Part shown: positions 28,970 to 36,192 of the stretch, in pieces | Numbering within the stretch: position 1 is the stretch's first letter | How the letters are laid out: the number at the start of each line of letters is the position of its first letter | IMG/VR virus record: IMGVR_UViG_3300025127_008154 | Span: 1-46,037 of that record | Direction: 5' to 3' (one strand) | DNA from: a virus | DNA length: 46,037 nucleotides | Position numbers and translations under genes: made by a program | Notes under the pieces: model-generated | Seen by the model: only the letters and a program-made list of their open reading frames with translations | The model's database searches: none | What the model was told of the DNA's origin: nothing

Positions 28970-30213
28970 TATAACGTCTCCATGCTTATATTATCATACT
29001 CAGACTTCCAATTATTAATAGTTTCGGTTAAAGAGTCGTGCCATAAATCAACAGTTTTTTGATAACTAAACTCTGAACGCACATATTCTCTAGCTTTTTT
29101 ACCTAATTCTTTTCTTTTTTCTTCGCCCATATTATATAGTTTTATTAAACCTTTAGCTACTGTTTCTTGCTTGACATAGTCTTCATAAATGTAAGGAACA
29201 TGTTGAGATCCTACTAAAGCTTTAAATTCAACTGGAAGAGCAATTCCGTTTTCTGATCCATCTCTGTGATCAACTACTTGTCTTGTCATTCCTCCCGTCT
29301 TAAGAGCAACAATAGGTGTTCCAGTTTGCATTGCTTCTAAGGTTCCAAGGCCAAATCCTTCTGCAAGACTAATATTAATATAGCAGTCAGAAATGTTATA
29401 AATGTTATTCATTTCTTCAAAAGAAATTCTATTTGTAGAAAATATAATGTTTTGTGTCAAACCCTGCTGTTCAGCAACCTCGTAAAGGTTTTGACCCTCT
29501 TTATCCAAAGGATCAGTATGCAAAAGCAAGCTAGCTTTTCTATGACCTGTTTTCTTTTCTAGCTTCTCAAGAAAAATTCTAAATGACATTAAAAGATCTC
29601 CCGGGCGCTTTCTTCTGGCATTTCTATTTACCCAAGAAACAATAAAATGATCTTTTTTATCTTGTGGAATCATCTTGCTTTTTAAAACTTTTATATGATC
29701 GTCACTTAATGGATAATATATATTTTCTGGAATTGCATGAGGAATAAAATTAGTTTTATCTGCAAAATTTTCTTTACACATGCTATAAGTTAAATATGAA
29801 TGACAATTAATTGCATCAGTTGCTTCATAAAAATGATCATTAAATCTAGGTGTAGGATAATTGTCCCAAACATGCCACCATAAAATTGGACACACTTGAT
29901 GAATTTCATCTTCAATTTCATAAAGCCAAGTAAAAAATCTTGGATCAGTAAAGATTAATAATGCATCTGGTTTTTCTGTAGCAAGTAAAACTCTAATTAA
30001 TTCTGGACTACCAAATCCATCAATAGGTTTAATAATAAAATCATCATTAATGACTATAGTTCTATAGTCTGAATGTTTGATTGCTGCACCTAACTGTCTA
30101 AATGACCAACATCCTTTTTGTATTAGACCATTTATTAAATGTCTAGTTTGCGTTCCTACTCCACTAGTTGATAATGCGTGGTCTGATAAAACAATTATCT
30201 TTTTCTTACTCAT
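28969..30213 (-). CDS. GT4-family glycosyltransferase
   Basis: A 414-residue soluble GT-B enzyme. It begins with IIVLSDHALSTSGVGTQTRH, the glycine-rich first loop of GT4 proteins, and the donor half has EGFGLGTLEAMQTGTPIVAL at 285-304 followed by TGGMTRQVVDHRDGSENG. A WHVWDNYP stretch near residue 113 and SWVNRNARRKRPGD near 193-206 are strongly patterned and match a glycosyltransferase family that I have seen as typical for large marine and environmental myophages. Its stop and the next ATG share one base. It probably works with its downstream partner on the same acceptor. Confidence 0.85.
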   Translation of the reverse strand: MSKKKIIVLSDHALSTSGVGTQTRHLINGLIQKGCWSFRQLGAAIKHSDYRTIVINDDFIIKPIDGFGSPELIRVLLATEKPDALLIFTDPRFFTWLYEIEDEIHQVCPILWWHVWDNYPTPRFNDHFYEATDAINCHSYLTYSMCKENFADKTNFIPHAIPENIYYPLSDDHIKVLKSKMIPQDKKDHFIVSWVNRNARRKRPGDLLMSFRIFLEKLEKKTGHRKASLLLHTDPLDKEGQNLYEVAEQQGLTQNIIFSTNRISFEEMNNIYNISDCYINISLAEGFGLGTLEAMQTGTPIVALKTGGMTRQVVDHRDGSENGIALPVEFKALVGSQHVPYIYEDYVKQETVAKGLIKLYNMGEEKRKELGKKAREYVRSEFSYQKTVDLWHDSLTETINNWKSEYDNISMETL

Positions 30214-31047
30214 TTATTTACAAAACTCCGTATTTGCAAAATCACAAAATTTACAACTTTGTTTGTTTTTTAAAGTCATTTTACTATTAATGCCTTTAAT
30301 CATACTTCTTACTAACTTATTACTTTTTTCTAAAGTTTTTGGACCACTTGAAACTCTAATAATTTGACATGCCTTGTCTTTCTTTTTAACTTTTTTTAAC
30401 AAGACAAATCCACACAAGATGTCACTTAGTTTAACATTATTTTTCTTAGCCCAATAACTTTTATAAAGAACTACTTGGGCTTGAGTTAAAAAGTCTCTTT
30501 TCTTATCAGTTGACCATCCTCGCGCTGATGATGTTTTCCAGTCTAAAATCCAATATTTATATTTTCCATTGTTTTGTGGAATTCTAATTATACAATCGAT
30601 ATAGCCTTTAAACTTTGTATTGGTTATATCATCAATTGATTCATAAAGTTTTTCTTCTGCGGAAACTACTTCCCAATTAGGAAAATTTTCTTCTAAAAAG
30701 TCAGGCAAAGCAAGAAGACATGTTTGACCCCACTCGATCCAGTCTTCTACTTTGTTATGCTTATATTTCCAACCCTGTAACAAAGCTCTATTACTTTGAA
30801 GAGTTATGTAGTCGTCAGAATCAAAGCCGTGATCTTCCCATGCTACTTTGATTTTATTTTTAACTTCTTCTAGTTTTAGTTCTTTTGTTTTTAAATAGTG
30901 TTCGCAAGCATCATGAATAATTGTACCATAATGCAAATGAGGTGACTCTTCAAAAGATTGCAGCTTATCTATATAAATAAGTTTATGTCGCCAAGGACAC
31001 TCTTTCCACTGGCGAATTTCAGAATATGATACATGCTCTTTTAACAT
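30214..31047 (-). CDS. Cas4/RecB-like PD-(D/E)XK nuclease with cysteine cluster
   Basis: A 277-residue nuclease of the PD-(D/E)XK group. Visible parts: Cys17 in WKECPW; His45 in YGTIIHD; Asp151 in FKGYIDCII; Asp169-x-Lys171 in WILDWKTSS; the QAQVVLY motif at 189-195; and Cys265, Cys268 and Cys276 at the C-terminus. One early plus three late cysteines is the arrangement that holds a 4Fe-4S cluster in Cas4 and AddB-type nucleases. Phages use such enzymes in recombination or DNA end processing. No CRISPR array or cas gene is nearby, so an adaptation role is not supported. It lies at the junction between the glycan cassette and the GT4 pair. Confidence 0.85.
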   Translation of the reverse strand: MLKEHVSYSEIRQWKECPWRHKLIYIDKLQSFEESPHLHYGTIIHDACEHYLKTKELKLEEVKNKIKVAWEDHGFDSDDYITLQSNRALLQGWKYKHNKVEDWIEWGQTCLLALPDFLEENFPNWEVVSAEEKLYESIDDITNTKFKGYIDCIIRIPQNNGKYKYWILDWKTSSARGWSTDKKRDFLTQAQVVLYKSYWAKKNNVKLSDILCGFVLLKKVKKKDKACQIIRVSSGPKTLEKSNKLVRSMIKGINSKMTLKNKQSCKFCDFANTEFCK

Positions 31048-31069
31048 TATAATACTTTCAATTTATTGT

Positions 31070-31075
31070 ATTATA
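31070..31075 (-). promoter_or_regulatory. Possible -10 element in the largest intergenic gap
   Basis: The 56-base gap 31048-31103 is the longest in the window and lies before the nuclease gene. On the minus strand it holds a consensus TATAAT, 22 bases before the ATG. No convincing -35 box is present at the usual distance, and the gap is so AT-rich that chance matches are expected. It could start a transcript for the nuclease, GT4 pair and sigma factor. Confidence 0.25.
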
Positions 31076-31103
31076 AATAGTTTTTATCAATTGTATAAGT
31101 TAG

Positions 31104-31685
31104 TTATGACAATATGTTATACAACATTGAGTAGTAATTTGTAACATTAGGTTGAAAAATTTCTACTTCTATATTGTTTTCTTTAAACAAGTTAATATTT
31201 AGATAGTCAGATCCAGAAGGCCCTGATATGTAATCTTTTGCATTAAGGCTTTTGCAAATATTTAACAATAATTCTGACTTTTTACCGCTTACATTCAGTT
31301 CAGATGCAAAAACTATAGGGGTATTAATATTTAGTTTTTTTCTACACCATTCAATAGATGACATATTAATATCAATAAGTTTATTATATTTATATATTTC
31401 TTCTAAGTTAACATTTAAATTGTTTCTTAATTTTGAGATAACTTTTCTTCTCCAATTAAGAACTTTATCATTTGTTGTTATTTCATTTAATAATTTTTTA
31501 TTTTTATCAACTGGAAAACCAAACCATTCATCTTTGCTATTTTTATTTTTTATTTTATTTCTATTGTGAAAATAATTTTTTCTGTAATTAACGTTATCTA
31601 AAATAACAAAAATATCAGATTTTTTCATTTTTTGAAAAAATCCTTCATAAGGAAAATGCTCTGGCTGATGTATTGATATTTTCAA
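31104..31685 (-). CDS. WbqC-like protein, glycan biosynthesis
   Basis: A 193-residue protein with the opening ISIHQPEHFPYEGFFQKM, then DIFVILDNVNYRKNYFHNRN, which is the pattern of the WbqC family. WbqC-like proteins are found in O-antigen, capsule and flagellar glycan loci; their reaction is not firmly established, with a link to amino-sugar modification. I place the start at a TTG (31685-31683): a GGAG site lies five bases ahead, the family motif starts right after it, and the start follows the upstream stop by one base. An ATG 33 bases earlier would overlap the PIG-L gene by 32 bases. It is one of three genes (with PIG-L and FemAB-GNAT) that look like a unit. Very AT-rich. Confidence 0.8.
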   Translation of the reverse strand: MKISIHQPEHFPYEGFFQKMKKSDIFVILDNVNYRKNYFHNRNKIKNKNSKDEWFGFPVDKNKKLLNEITTNDKVLNWRRKVISKLRNNLNVNLEEIYKYNKLIDINMSSIEWCRKKLNINTPIVFASELNVSGKKSELLLNICKSLNAKDYISGPSGSDYLNINLFKENNIEVEIFQPNVTNYYSMLYNILS

Positions 31686-31686
31686 T

Positions 31687-32328
31687 TTATCTCCATTTAA
31701 GTAATTTATAACATTCATAATAATTAAAGTCTAAATAAATAAAATTTTCAAAAAAATAAGAGTTGTTTAGAAAATTTTCAATACCATTGTCTTGTAAATA
31801 GTTTCCTACTGATGAATACGATTGTTCGTTTTCTATATTATAATTTACTACTAATTTTTTTTTAAAGTCAAGTTCTAAGTCACTAATTCCAACCCAGAAA
31901 TTTGGATTAAACGAAGAAGAGCTAGGAGAGTATATAGACAAAAATCTGTCTGTGTATTTAAATAAGCCTTTAGCAATTTTATAAACAGCAGTATGATCTG
32001 TGTGACAATCTTCAGCATCATGTGTTACAATATCAAATCTAATATTAGAATTAAAAGTAATAATATTATAAAATTTATCTTTTACATCGTCAAAGTCTGA
32101 TGTGAGTCTTCTTTGATTAAAATTTAAGTTTATATAATCAATATCTTTATTTAAATATTTTTTTATTTTTTCCAAATTGCTTTTCCAAATACTCTCTTTT
32201 TTAGACCAAGTAGATGCAATAATAATTTGTATCTTGTCATACTCTTTAAAATATTTAAATAAATAACCCAAGCATGAAATTTCAAAATCATCAATATGTG
32301 CCAAAAAAAATATTAGTTTTTTACTCAT
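31687..32328 (-). CDS. PIG-L/LmbE-family N-deacetylase
   Basis: A 213-residue protein with both zinc-site motifs of PIG-L deacetylases: AHIDDFE at residues 10-16 (His11, Asp14) and DCHTDHTAV at 107-115 (His112). These enzymes remove an acetyl group from the N-acetyl of GlcNAc-type or related amino sugars, giving a free amine. Length is in the normal range. It overlaps the FemAB-GNAT gene by 8 bases (ATGAGTAA) and is followed by WbqC, so the three are probably translated as a set. I infer that an N-acetyl on a sugar is removed so that another acyl group can be put there. The substrate could be a free, nucleotide-linked or polymer sugar. Confidence 0.85.
   Translation of the reverse strand: MSKKLIFFLAHIDDFEISCLGYLFKYFKEYDKIQIIIASTWSKKESIWKSNLEKIKKYLNKDIDYINLNFNQRRLTSDFDDVKDKFYNIITFNSNIRFDIVTHDAEDCHTDHTAVYKIAKGLFKYTDRFLSIYSPSSSSFNPNFWVGISDLELDFKKKLVVNYNIENEQSYSSVGNYLQDNGIENFLNNSYFFENFIYLDFNYYECYKLLKWR
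31691..31694 (-). promoter_or_regulatory. Ribosome binding site that fixes a TTG start
   Basis: GGAG read on the minus strand lies inside the last sense codons of the PIG-L gene, five bases before the TTG at 31685. Its spacing supports that TTG over the earlier ATG at 31718, and it implies coupled translation of the two genes. Confidence 0.6.
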
Positions 32329-33334
32329 TTTTTAAACCAAAAAACTTTCTTTTATACAAATTTGTTGTTTCTTCATAAGTTAAGTCTTTATTTAAACTAA
32401 TTTTCCATTTATCATCATTAACAAAGGCAAACATAGGCTCAGGACTAAAATGTAATTTTTTCTTATACGAGAAGCTTCCTCTGCCACCATTTAAAAATAA
32501 TTTATTTTTATTGTTCATTATAGCATATTTTTTTGATTCTTCTAAAGCGTCTAAGTATATTAGATAGTTGATGTTACTATCTTTTAGGTCAAAGCAATCA
32601 GCAAAAGCCAAAAAAGCTTCATTGTTGTTAAAAACTATATTGTAATTAGCTACTATTTTTTTATTTCTGTAAATAACTTTATTTAAACAACTGTAATTTT
32701 TAAAAAAATAATTATTTATCTTTAAGTAAAGTTCACTATGTTCGTCCCAAGAATTAACGACACCTCTTTTTTTAAAAAAATTTATTTTATTACTTAATAT
32801 AGTATTTATAAATTCTTTATTGTATAAATCACTTTTAATTTTAACAAATGAATACTCGCTTTTTTTATTAAAAGCTCTTTTTAATTTGTCTCTTTTCTTT
32901 TTTGATAAAGTTTTATTTAAAATATTTTCAAAGCTAAAGTTTATAACATTATTAAAAATCCAATTTTGGTTATAAGGTACATCGTATTTTTTATATTCAT
33001 TAGGTAAAAAATTAACCGGATCTTTATAAATCGATGTAAAAGAAAATTTAATGTTATTTTTTAAAAAATAACTTATTGATTTATCTACTAAGTCTTTAGA
33101 CGAAGGAATTAAATTATAATCATTGTATGGTAAGTTTCCACCATAAAAAAAAGCTTTGTTATTTTTTATGACAGTCCTAAGTATTTTTTTCTCTGATTTA
33201 AAAAACATAAAATGATCTGGATTATAATAGTCATTTAAAATTTTTTTAAAATTAAAGTTTGAGACAATTAAATTAGTTTGATTATTATTTAATAACAAAT
33301 TTTCGCATATTTCTTTTTTGCAAATAATTTTCAT
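32321..33334 (-). CDS. FemAB/GNAT-type acyltransferase (BioF2-like)
   Basis: A 337-residue protein that looks like the double-GNAT acyltransferases of the FemAB/BioF2 group. Support comes from the central KKKRDKLKRAFNKKSEYSF helix-strand, the IVANYNIVFNNNEAFLAFAD strand pair, NYLIYLDALEESKKYA, and the LFLNGGRGSFSYKKKLHFSP loop near 282-300. Such proteins transfer acyl or aminoacyl groups to amines and are frequent in polysaccharide loci. Next to a PIG-L deacetylase the natural guess is re-acylation of the amine made by it. Composition is extreme in AT and the protein is full of Asn, Lys, Phe and Ile. The acyl donor is not predictable. Confidence 0.75.
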   Translation of the reverse strand: MKIICKKEICENLLLNNNQTNLIVSNFNFKKILNDYYNPDHFMFFKSEKKILRTVIKNNKAFFYGGNLPYNDYNLIPSSKDLVDKSISYFLKNNIKFSFTSIYKDPVNFLPNEYKKYDVPYNQNWIFNNVINFSFENILNKTLSKKKRDKLKRAFNKKSEYSFVKIKSDLYNKEFINTILSNKINFFKKRGVVNSWDEHSELYLKINNYFFKNYSCLNKVIYRNKKIVANYNIVFNNNEAFLAFADCFDLKDSNINYLIYLDALEESKKYAIMNNKNKLFLNGGRGSFSYKKKLHFSPEPMFAFVNDDKWKISLNKDLTYEETTNLYKRKFFGLKNE

Positions 33335-33337
33335 TTT

Positions 33338-34519
33338 TTAAATATTTAAACATTTTTCAATTATATTATTACAATTTTCTTCAATAGAAATTAAGTTTTT
33401 CCAAGGCATTTTATTTACATTTATTTTTAATGCATTTTCAAGTGCTAAATTTAAGCTCGTCGAACTATTTTGATCATATTCTTTAGTAAATTGCAACCAA
33501 TTTTCTGGAACAAAAGAAGTCTTACCGATTTTTTCAATGTAGGGTTTATTATACGTTTGACCTAACAAGCAGTAAGAGTTACAAGATAAGGACTCACCAA
33601 AACATCTAGAAGTTCCTAGCGTAGGCTGATGGGGTAGATCTACGTATGGATTCATAACTGTAAATTTTGAGTACGTCAATATGTCGCATAAAAATTTAGG
33701 ATTTACATAAGTTGTATGCAATAAATTAATTTTCTTTTTATTGGCGACTTGAATAATTTTATTATAATAGCTGTAGTCGTCTATGTTACCATATAAAACT
33801 ATTATATAATCTTTAATTAATTCAGGATCTACTTTTTCTAACCACTCGAGTTGTCCTTTCCACCAAACAATTGTGCCTACTATTGAAATAATATTATAAG
33901 ACTTATAGTTTTGTTTTTTTCTAGTATCATTTGACTGATTTGTAAACTTTCTTCCTCCAGAAGTGTAAAATTCATAAAATTTAAAAGCATAGTCTTCGCC
34001 ATGATTCTTACAAGGAGTATAATTCATATCATTTATGTTTATTTTTTTACCTGACTCTTTGAAGAGCTTGGCATCAAAGGCTCTTAATTTTTTTAGTGAA
34101 TCAGACTTAGAAATTATTAAATCATATTTTTTATTAAAATTGTTTTTTGGAGAAGTTAGGTTACCGTTTTTAACATTAAATATATAACACTTTTTGTTAT
34201 TTGAAATTCTATTTCTTGAGTCAAAATAACACATGTCTATATTTGCATTTTTCATAATTTTTGATATATATAAAGGCATTTCTAAAGCTTCTAGCTCATA
34301 TTTCATTGGAGAAAAATGAGAAAATAAAATGCTTATATTTGAATCATTTCTATATTCGTAATCTTTAAATTTAATATCGTGTATTATATCATTAAATGCA
34401 TGATGTCTATATTCTTTTTGCAAAGGCAAAAATACTTTTTCAATTTTATTATTCCAGACTTGATTTAAAGGTTCAATATTTTGTAATAAAAAATCAATTG
34501 TTTTTTCTGAATTATTCAT
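33338..34519 (-). CDS. Probable GT-B glycosyltransferase
   Basis: A 393-residue protein without membrane segments. The C-terminal half reads as a GT-B donor domain: ISIVGTIVWWKGQLEWLEKV near 210-230, then YIIVLYGNIDDYSYY, a helix, NLLHTTYVNP, and LTYSKFTVMNPYVDLPHQPT followed by GTSRCFGESLSCNSY. The Glu of CFGESL may correspond to the family donor-site Glu. The N-terminal half is unusual, with HFSPMKYELEALEMP near 70-84. Calling it a sugar transferase is likely, but the CAZy family is not evident. It follows the CMP-sugar synthetase-like gene by 2 bases, so the two may share a sugar. Confidence 0.65.
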   Translation of the reverse strand: MNNSEKTIDFLLQNIEPLNQVWNNKIEKVFLPLQKEYRHHAFNDIIHDIKFKDYEYRNDSNISILFSHFSPMKYELEALEMPLYISKIMKNANIDMCYFDSRNRISNNKKCYIFNVKNGNLTSPKNNFNKKYDLIISKSDSLKKLRAFDAKLFKESGKKININDMNYTPCKNHGEDYAFKFYEFYTSGGRKFTNQSNDTRKKQNYKSYNIISIVGTIVWWKGQLEWLEKVDPELIKDYIIVLYGNIDDYSYYNKIIQVANKKKINLLHTTYVNPKFLCDILTYSKFTVMNPYVDLPHQPTLGTSRCFGESLSCNSYCLLGQTYNKPYIEKIGKTSFVPENWLQFTKEYDQNSSTSLNLALENALKINVNKMPWKNLISIEENCNNIIEKCLNI

Positions 34520-34521
34520 GT

Positions 34522-35202
34522 TTATATTTCTTTAATAAATTTTAACTGCCAGTGATCATCGACTTCCATTTTTGTTTCTTCAATAAAAGGATAAATATTA
34601 TGTCCTAGCCAAGGAAAAGGATTTAAACCATTTTTTGATAAAACGATATTTCTTCTGCATATAAAAAAAGAACCGTTATTAAAAAAAATATCGCCTGCAA
34701 AATTTTTATCATTTGAATTTTTTGGAACTTCAATAAAATTATTTAAAAAATTGTTTTTTATTTTAAATGCTCTATAAGGGTTGAACATATTAAATTTTGA
34801 AACTGATTGTATGCTGTCGTAGTCTTTGTTGTCTTTTAATATTTTAATACATTTTTCAATATTATGACAACTTGAACCTAAGCTATTACCTAACAGAAAT
34901 ACAATTAATGAAATTTTTTTCTGGAAAAGACTTTCAATATGGTTTATGGCATGTATCATTACATCATGGTGAGAAGCTTTGTCTGTAGAAAGGTAACTTG
35001 GTCTGTCAATTATTAGTACATCTTTATCAGTGTTATTTTTTATATATTGACAGTCTGTCGTTATAAAAATTTTTTCAATAACTTTGCTTTTTTTTACTTT
35101 ATCAATAGGATGTAAATATAAAGGTTTGCCTTTAACAAGGGTAATATTTTTATTAGGCACGGACTTGCTACCAGCTCTGGCAGTTTGAATAGCTACTATC
35201 AT
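34522..35202 (-). CDS. CMP-sugar synthetase-like cytidylyltransferase (NeuA family)
   Basis: A 226-residue protein resembling acylneuraminate cytidylyltransferases, which use CTP to make CMP-sialic acid or similar CMP-nonulosonates. Seen: the nucleotide loop ARAGSKSVPNKNI at 8-20 (usual ARGGSKGIPxKNI), DRPSYLSTDKASHHDV at 66-81, NNGSFFICRR at 175-184, and EVDDHWQLKF at 213-222, matching the family's IDID-type end. Odd: the normal LQPTSPLR strand is replaced by FLLGNSLGSSC near 102-112, so the sugar pocket may differ or activity may be altered. It overlaps the HAD gene by 4 bases (ATGA). No NeuB-type synthase is in the window, so the sugar would come from the host or from elsewhere in the phage. 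Confidence 0.8.
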   Translation of the reverse strand: MIVAIQTARAGSKSVPNKNITLVKGKPLYLHPIDKVKKSKVIEKIFITTDCQYIKNNTDKDVLIIDRPSYLSTDKASHHDVMIHAINHIESLFQKKISLIVFLLGNSLGSSCHNIEKCIKILKDNKDYDSIQSVSKFNMFNPYRAFKIKNNFLNNFIEVPKNSNDKNFAGDIFFNNGSFFICRRNIVLSKNGLNPFPWLGHNIYPFIEETKMEVDDHWQLKFIKEI

Positions 35203-35594
35203 AATATTTTTTTAACTTCTTCTATACTAAAAAAATCTTCCCAACTTTTAAATCTATAAGCTCTATCATCTACGTAAAATAACGCCCTAGGCTTTTCTGC
35301 TGTTACGTCTTTAACAAATTGAGACATATTGTTTTTATGTAACCACTCCCAGATTAATTCTTCGCCTGTTTTGTTATCTACTAAAGGCCTATCTTTTCTT
35401 GCTTTTGCTGAGTATATAATTATGTTATACTTTTTTGACAAAACTTCTAAAGCACTAAATGCTCCATCTACTGGTAAGTCATAAATTGTTCCATCATGAA
35501 ATCCTTTGGTACATCTATGAATTACACCATCAAAGTCAATGCCTATATTTGTATGCTCGTCTGGAAAAGATTTAAAGTTTTTTTTAAACGTCAT
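35199..35594 (-). CDS. Small HAD-type phosphatase
   Basis: A 131-residue cap-less HAD protein. Motif I is IGIDFDGVIH with the nucleophile Asp20 and acid Asp22; motif II Ser62 in IIIYSAKA; Lys101 in AEKPRAL; motif IV Asp109-Asp110 in YVDDRAYRF. The set is complete, so it should be an active phosphohydrolase. Proteins ending in DDRAYRF are frequent in phages without known substrate. Its position between a sugar-phosphate isomerase and a CMP-sugar synthetase is like KdsC in CMP-Kdo synthesis or GmhB in heptose synthesis, so it may remove phosphate from a sugar before activation. Overlaps the isomerase gene by 11 bases. Confidence 0.8.
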   Translation of the reverse strand: MTFKKNFKSFPDEHTNIGIDFDGVIHRCTKGFHDGTIYDLPVDGAFSALEVLSKKYNIIIYSAKARKDRPLVDNKTGEELIWEWLHKNNMSQFVKDVTAEKPRALFYVDDRAYRFKSWEDFFSIEEVKKIL

Positions 35595-36192
35595 TTTTTA
35601 TACCTAGAGACCACGGGTCTTTTCTTTTAACTTCATCAATAATTGAAGGACAAATAGATCCAGCTTCGTGTATTAGCTGATAAAAAAGGATCAAGGTTAA
35701 AACTTCACATGTATGAAAAAATTTACAATTTAAAACAACTTCGTTTATTTCTTTTTCAAGTCTTTTCGAAGTTTGACCTGAAATTAGCGCAGTTTTAAAG
35801 TTTGAAGCTTTTGCCCAAGTTAAAGCTCTGGTAATGTTTTTTGAATTACCTGAACATGATAAACCTATTACCATTGATGAATTAATATCTTCAGAATCAG
35901 TTGTTGATTCTAACCATTTTAAAAATATATTTTCGTATCCATTGTCATTTGCATATGAAGTTATATGTCCGCAAGAATCAAAAGACATTATTACTTTATC
36001 TTTTATTAAGCGAGTGCAATCTGTTGCACCATGTGCTGCAACAAAATGAAGTCCTCCATTTCCGATTAAATATACTTTTTTTGAAGATAAAAAATCATTT
36101 GTTAAGTTTTTCCATTCTAGCGTTTCGAGAGTTTCTTTAAATTTATTTTCAATATTTTCAAAATCAATCAATTTTAAATTCCTTGACAACAT
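35584..36192 (-). CDS. SIS-domain sugar-phosphate isomerase, GmhA-like
   Basis: A 202-residue single SIS domain protein. GNGGLHFVAAHGATD at 44-58 and GLSCSGNSKNI at 110-120 form the phosphosugar site. HTCEVLTLILFYQLIHEAG at 160-178 matches the C-terminal helix of GmhA, with Glu163 and His175 in likely catalytic places. GmhA changes sedoheptulose-7-phosphate into a heptose phosphate; the related KdsD makes arabinose-5-phosphate. The family alone does not decide. The ATG at 36192 overlaps the GT29-like gene by 29 bases; a TTG at 36171 behind an AAGG site would cut that to 8 bases and is an alternative start. It begins a run of isomerase, phosphatase and cytidylyltransferase. Confidence 0.8.
   Translation of the reverse strand: MLSRNLKLIDFENIENKFKETLETLEWKNLTNDFLSSKKVYLIGNGGLHFVAAHGATDCTRLIKDKVIMSFDSCGHITSYANDNGYENIFLKWLESTTDSEDINSSMVIGLSCSGNSKNITRALTWAKASNFKTALISGQTSKRLEKEINEVVLNCKFFHTCEVLTLILFYQLIHEAGSICPSIIDEVKRKDPWSLGIKNDV

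Noticed and set aside
27794-30213. DNA-base glucosyltransferases like those of T4
   Set aside because: The motifs are those of ordinary GT4 enzymes, and no hydroxymethylase or other base-modification gene is in the window.
30214-31047. CRISPR adaptation nuclease (Cas4)
   Set aside because: No repeat array, cas1 or cas2 is present; single Cas4/RecB-like nucleases are common phage recombination enzymes.
31072-31079. Exact TATAAATA (T4 late promoter core) on the plus strand
   Set aside because: It points away from all genes of the window, and many chance matches are expected in sequence this AT-rich.
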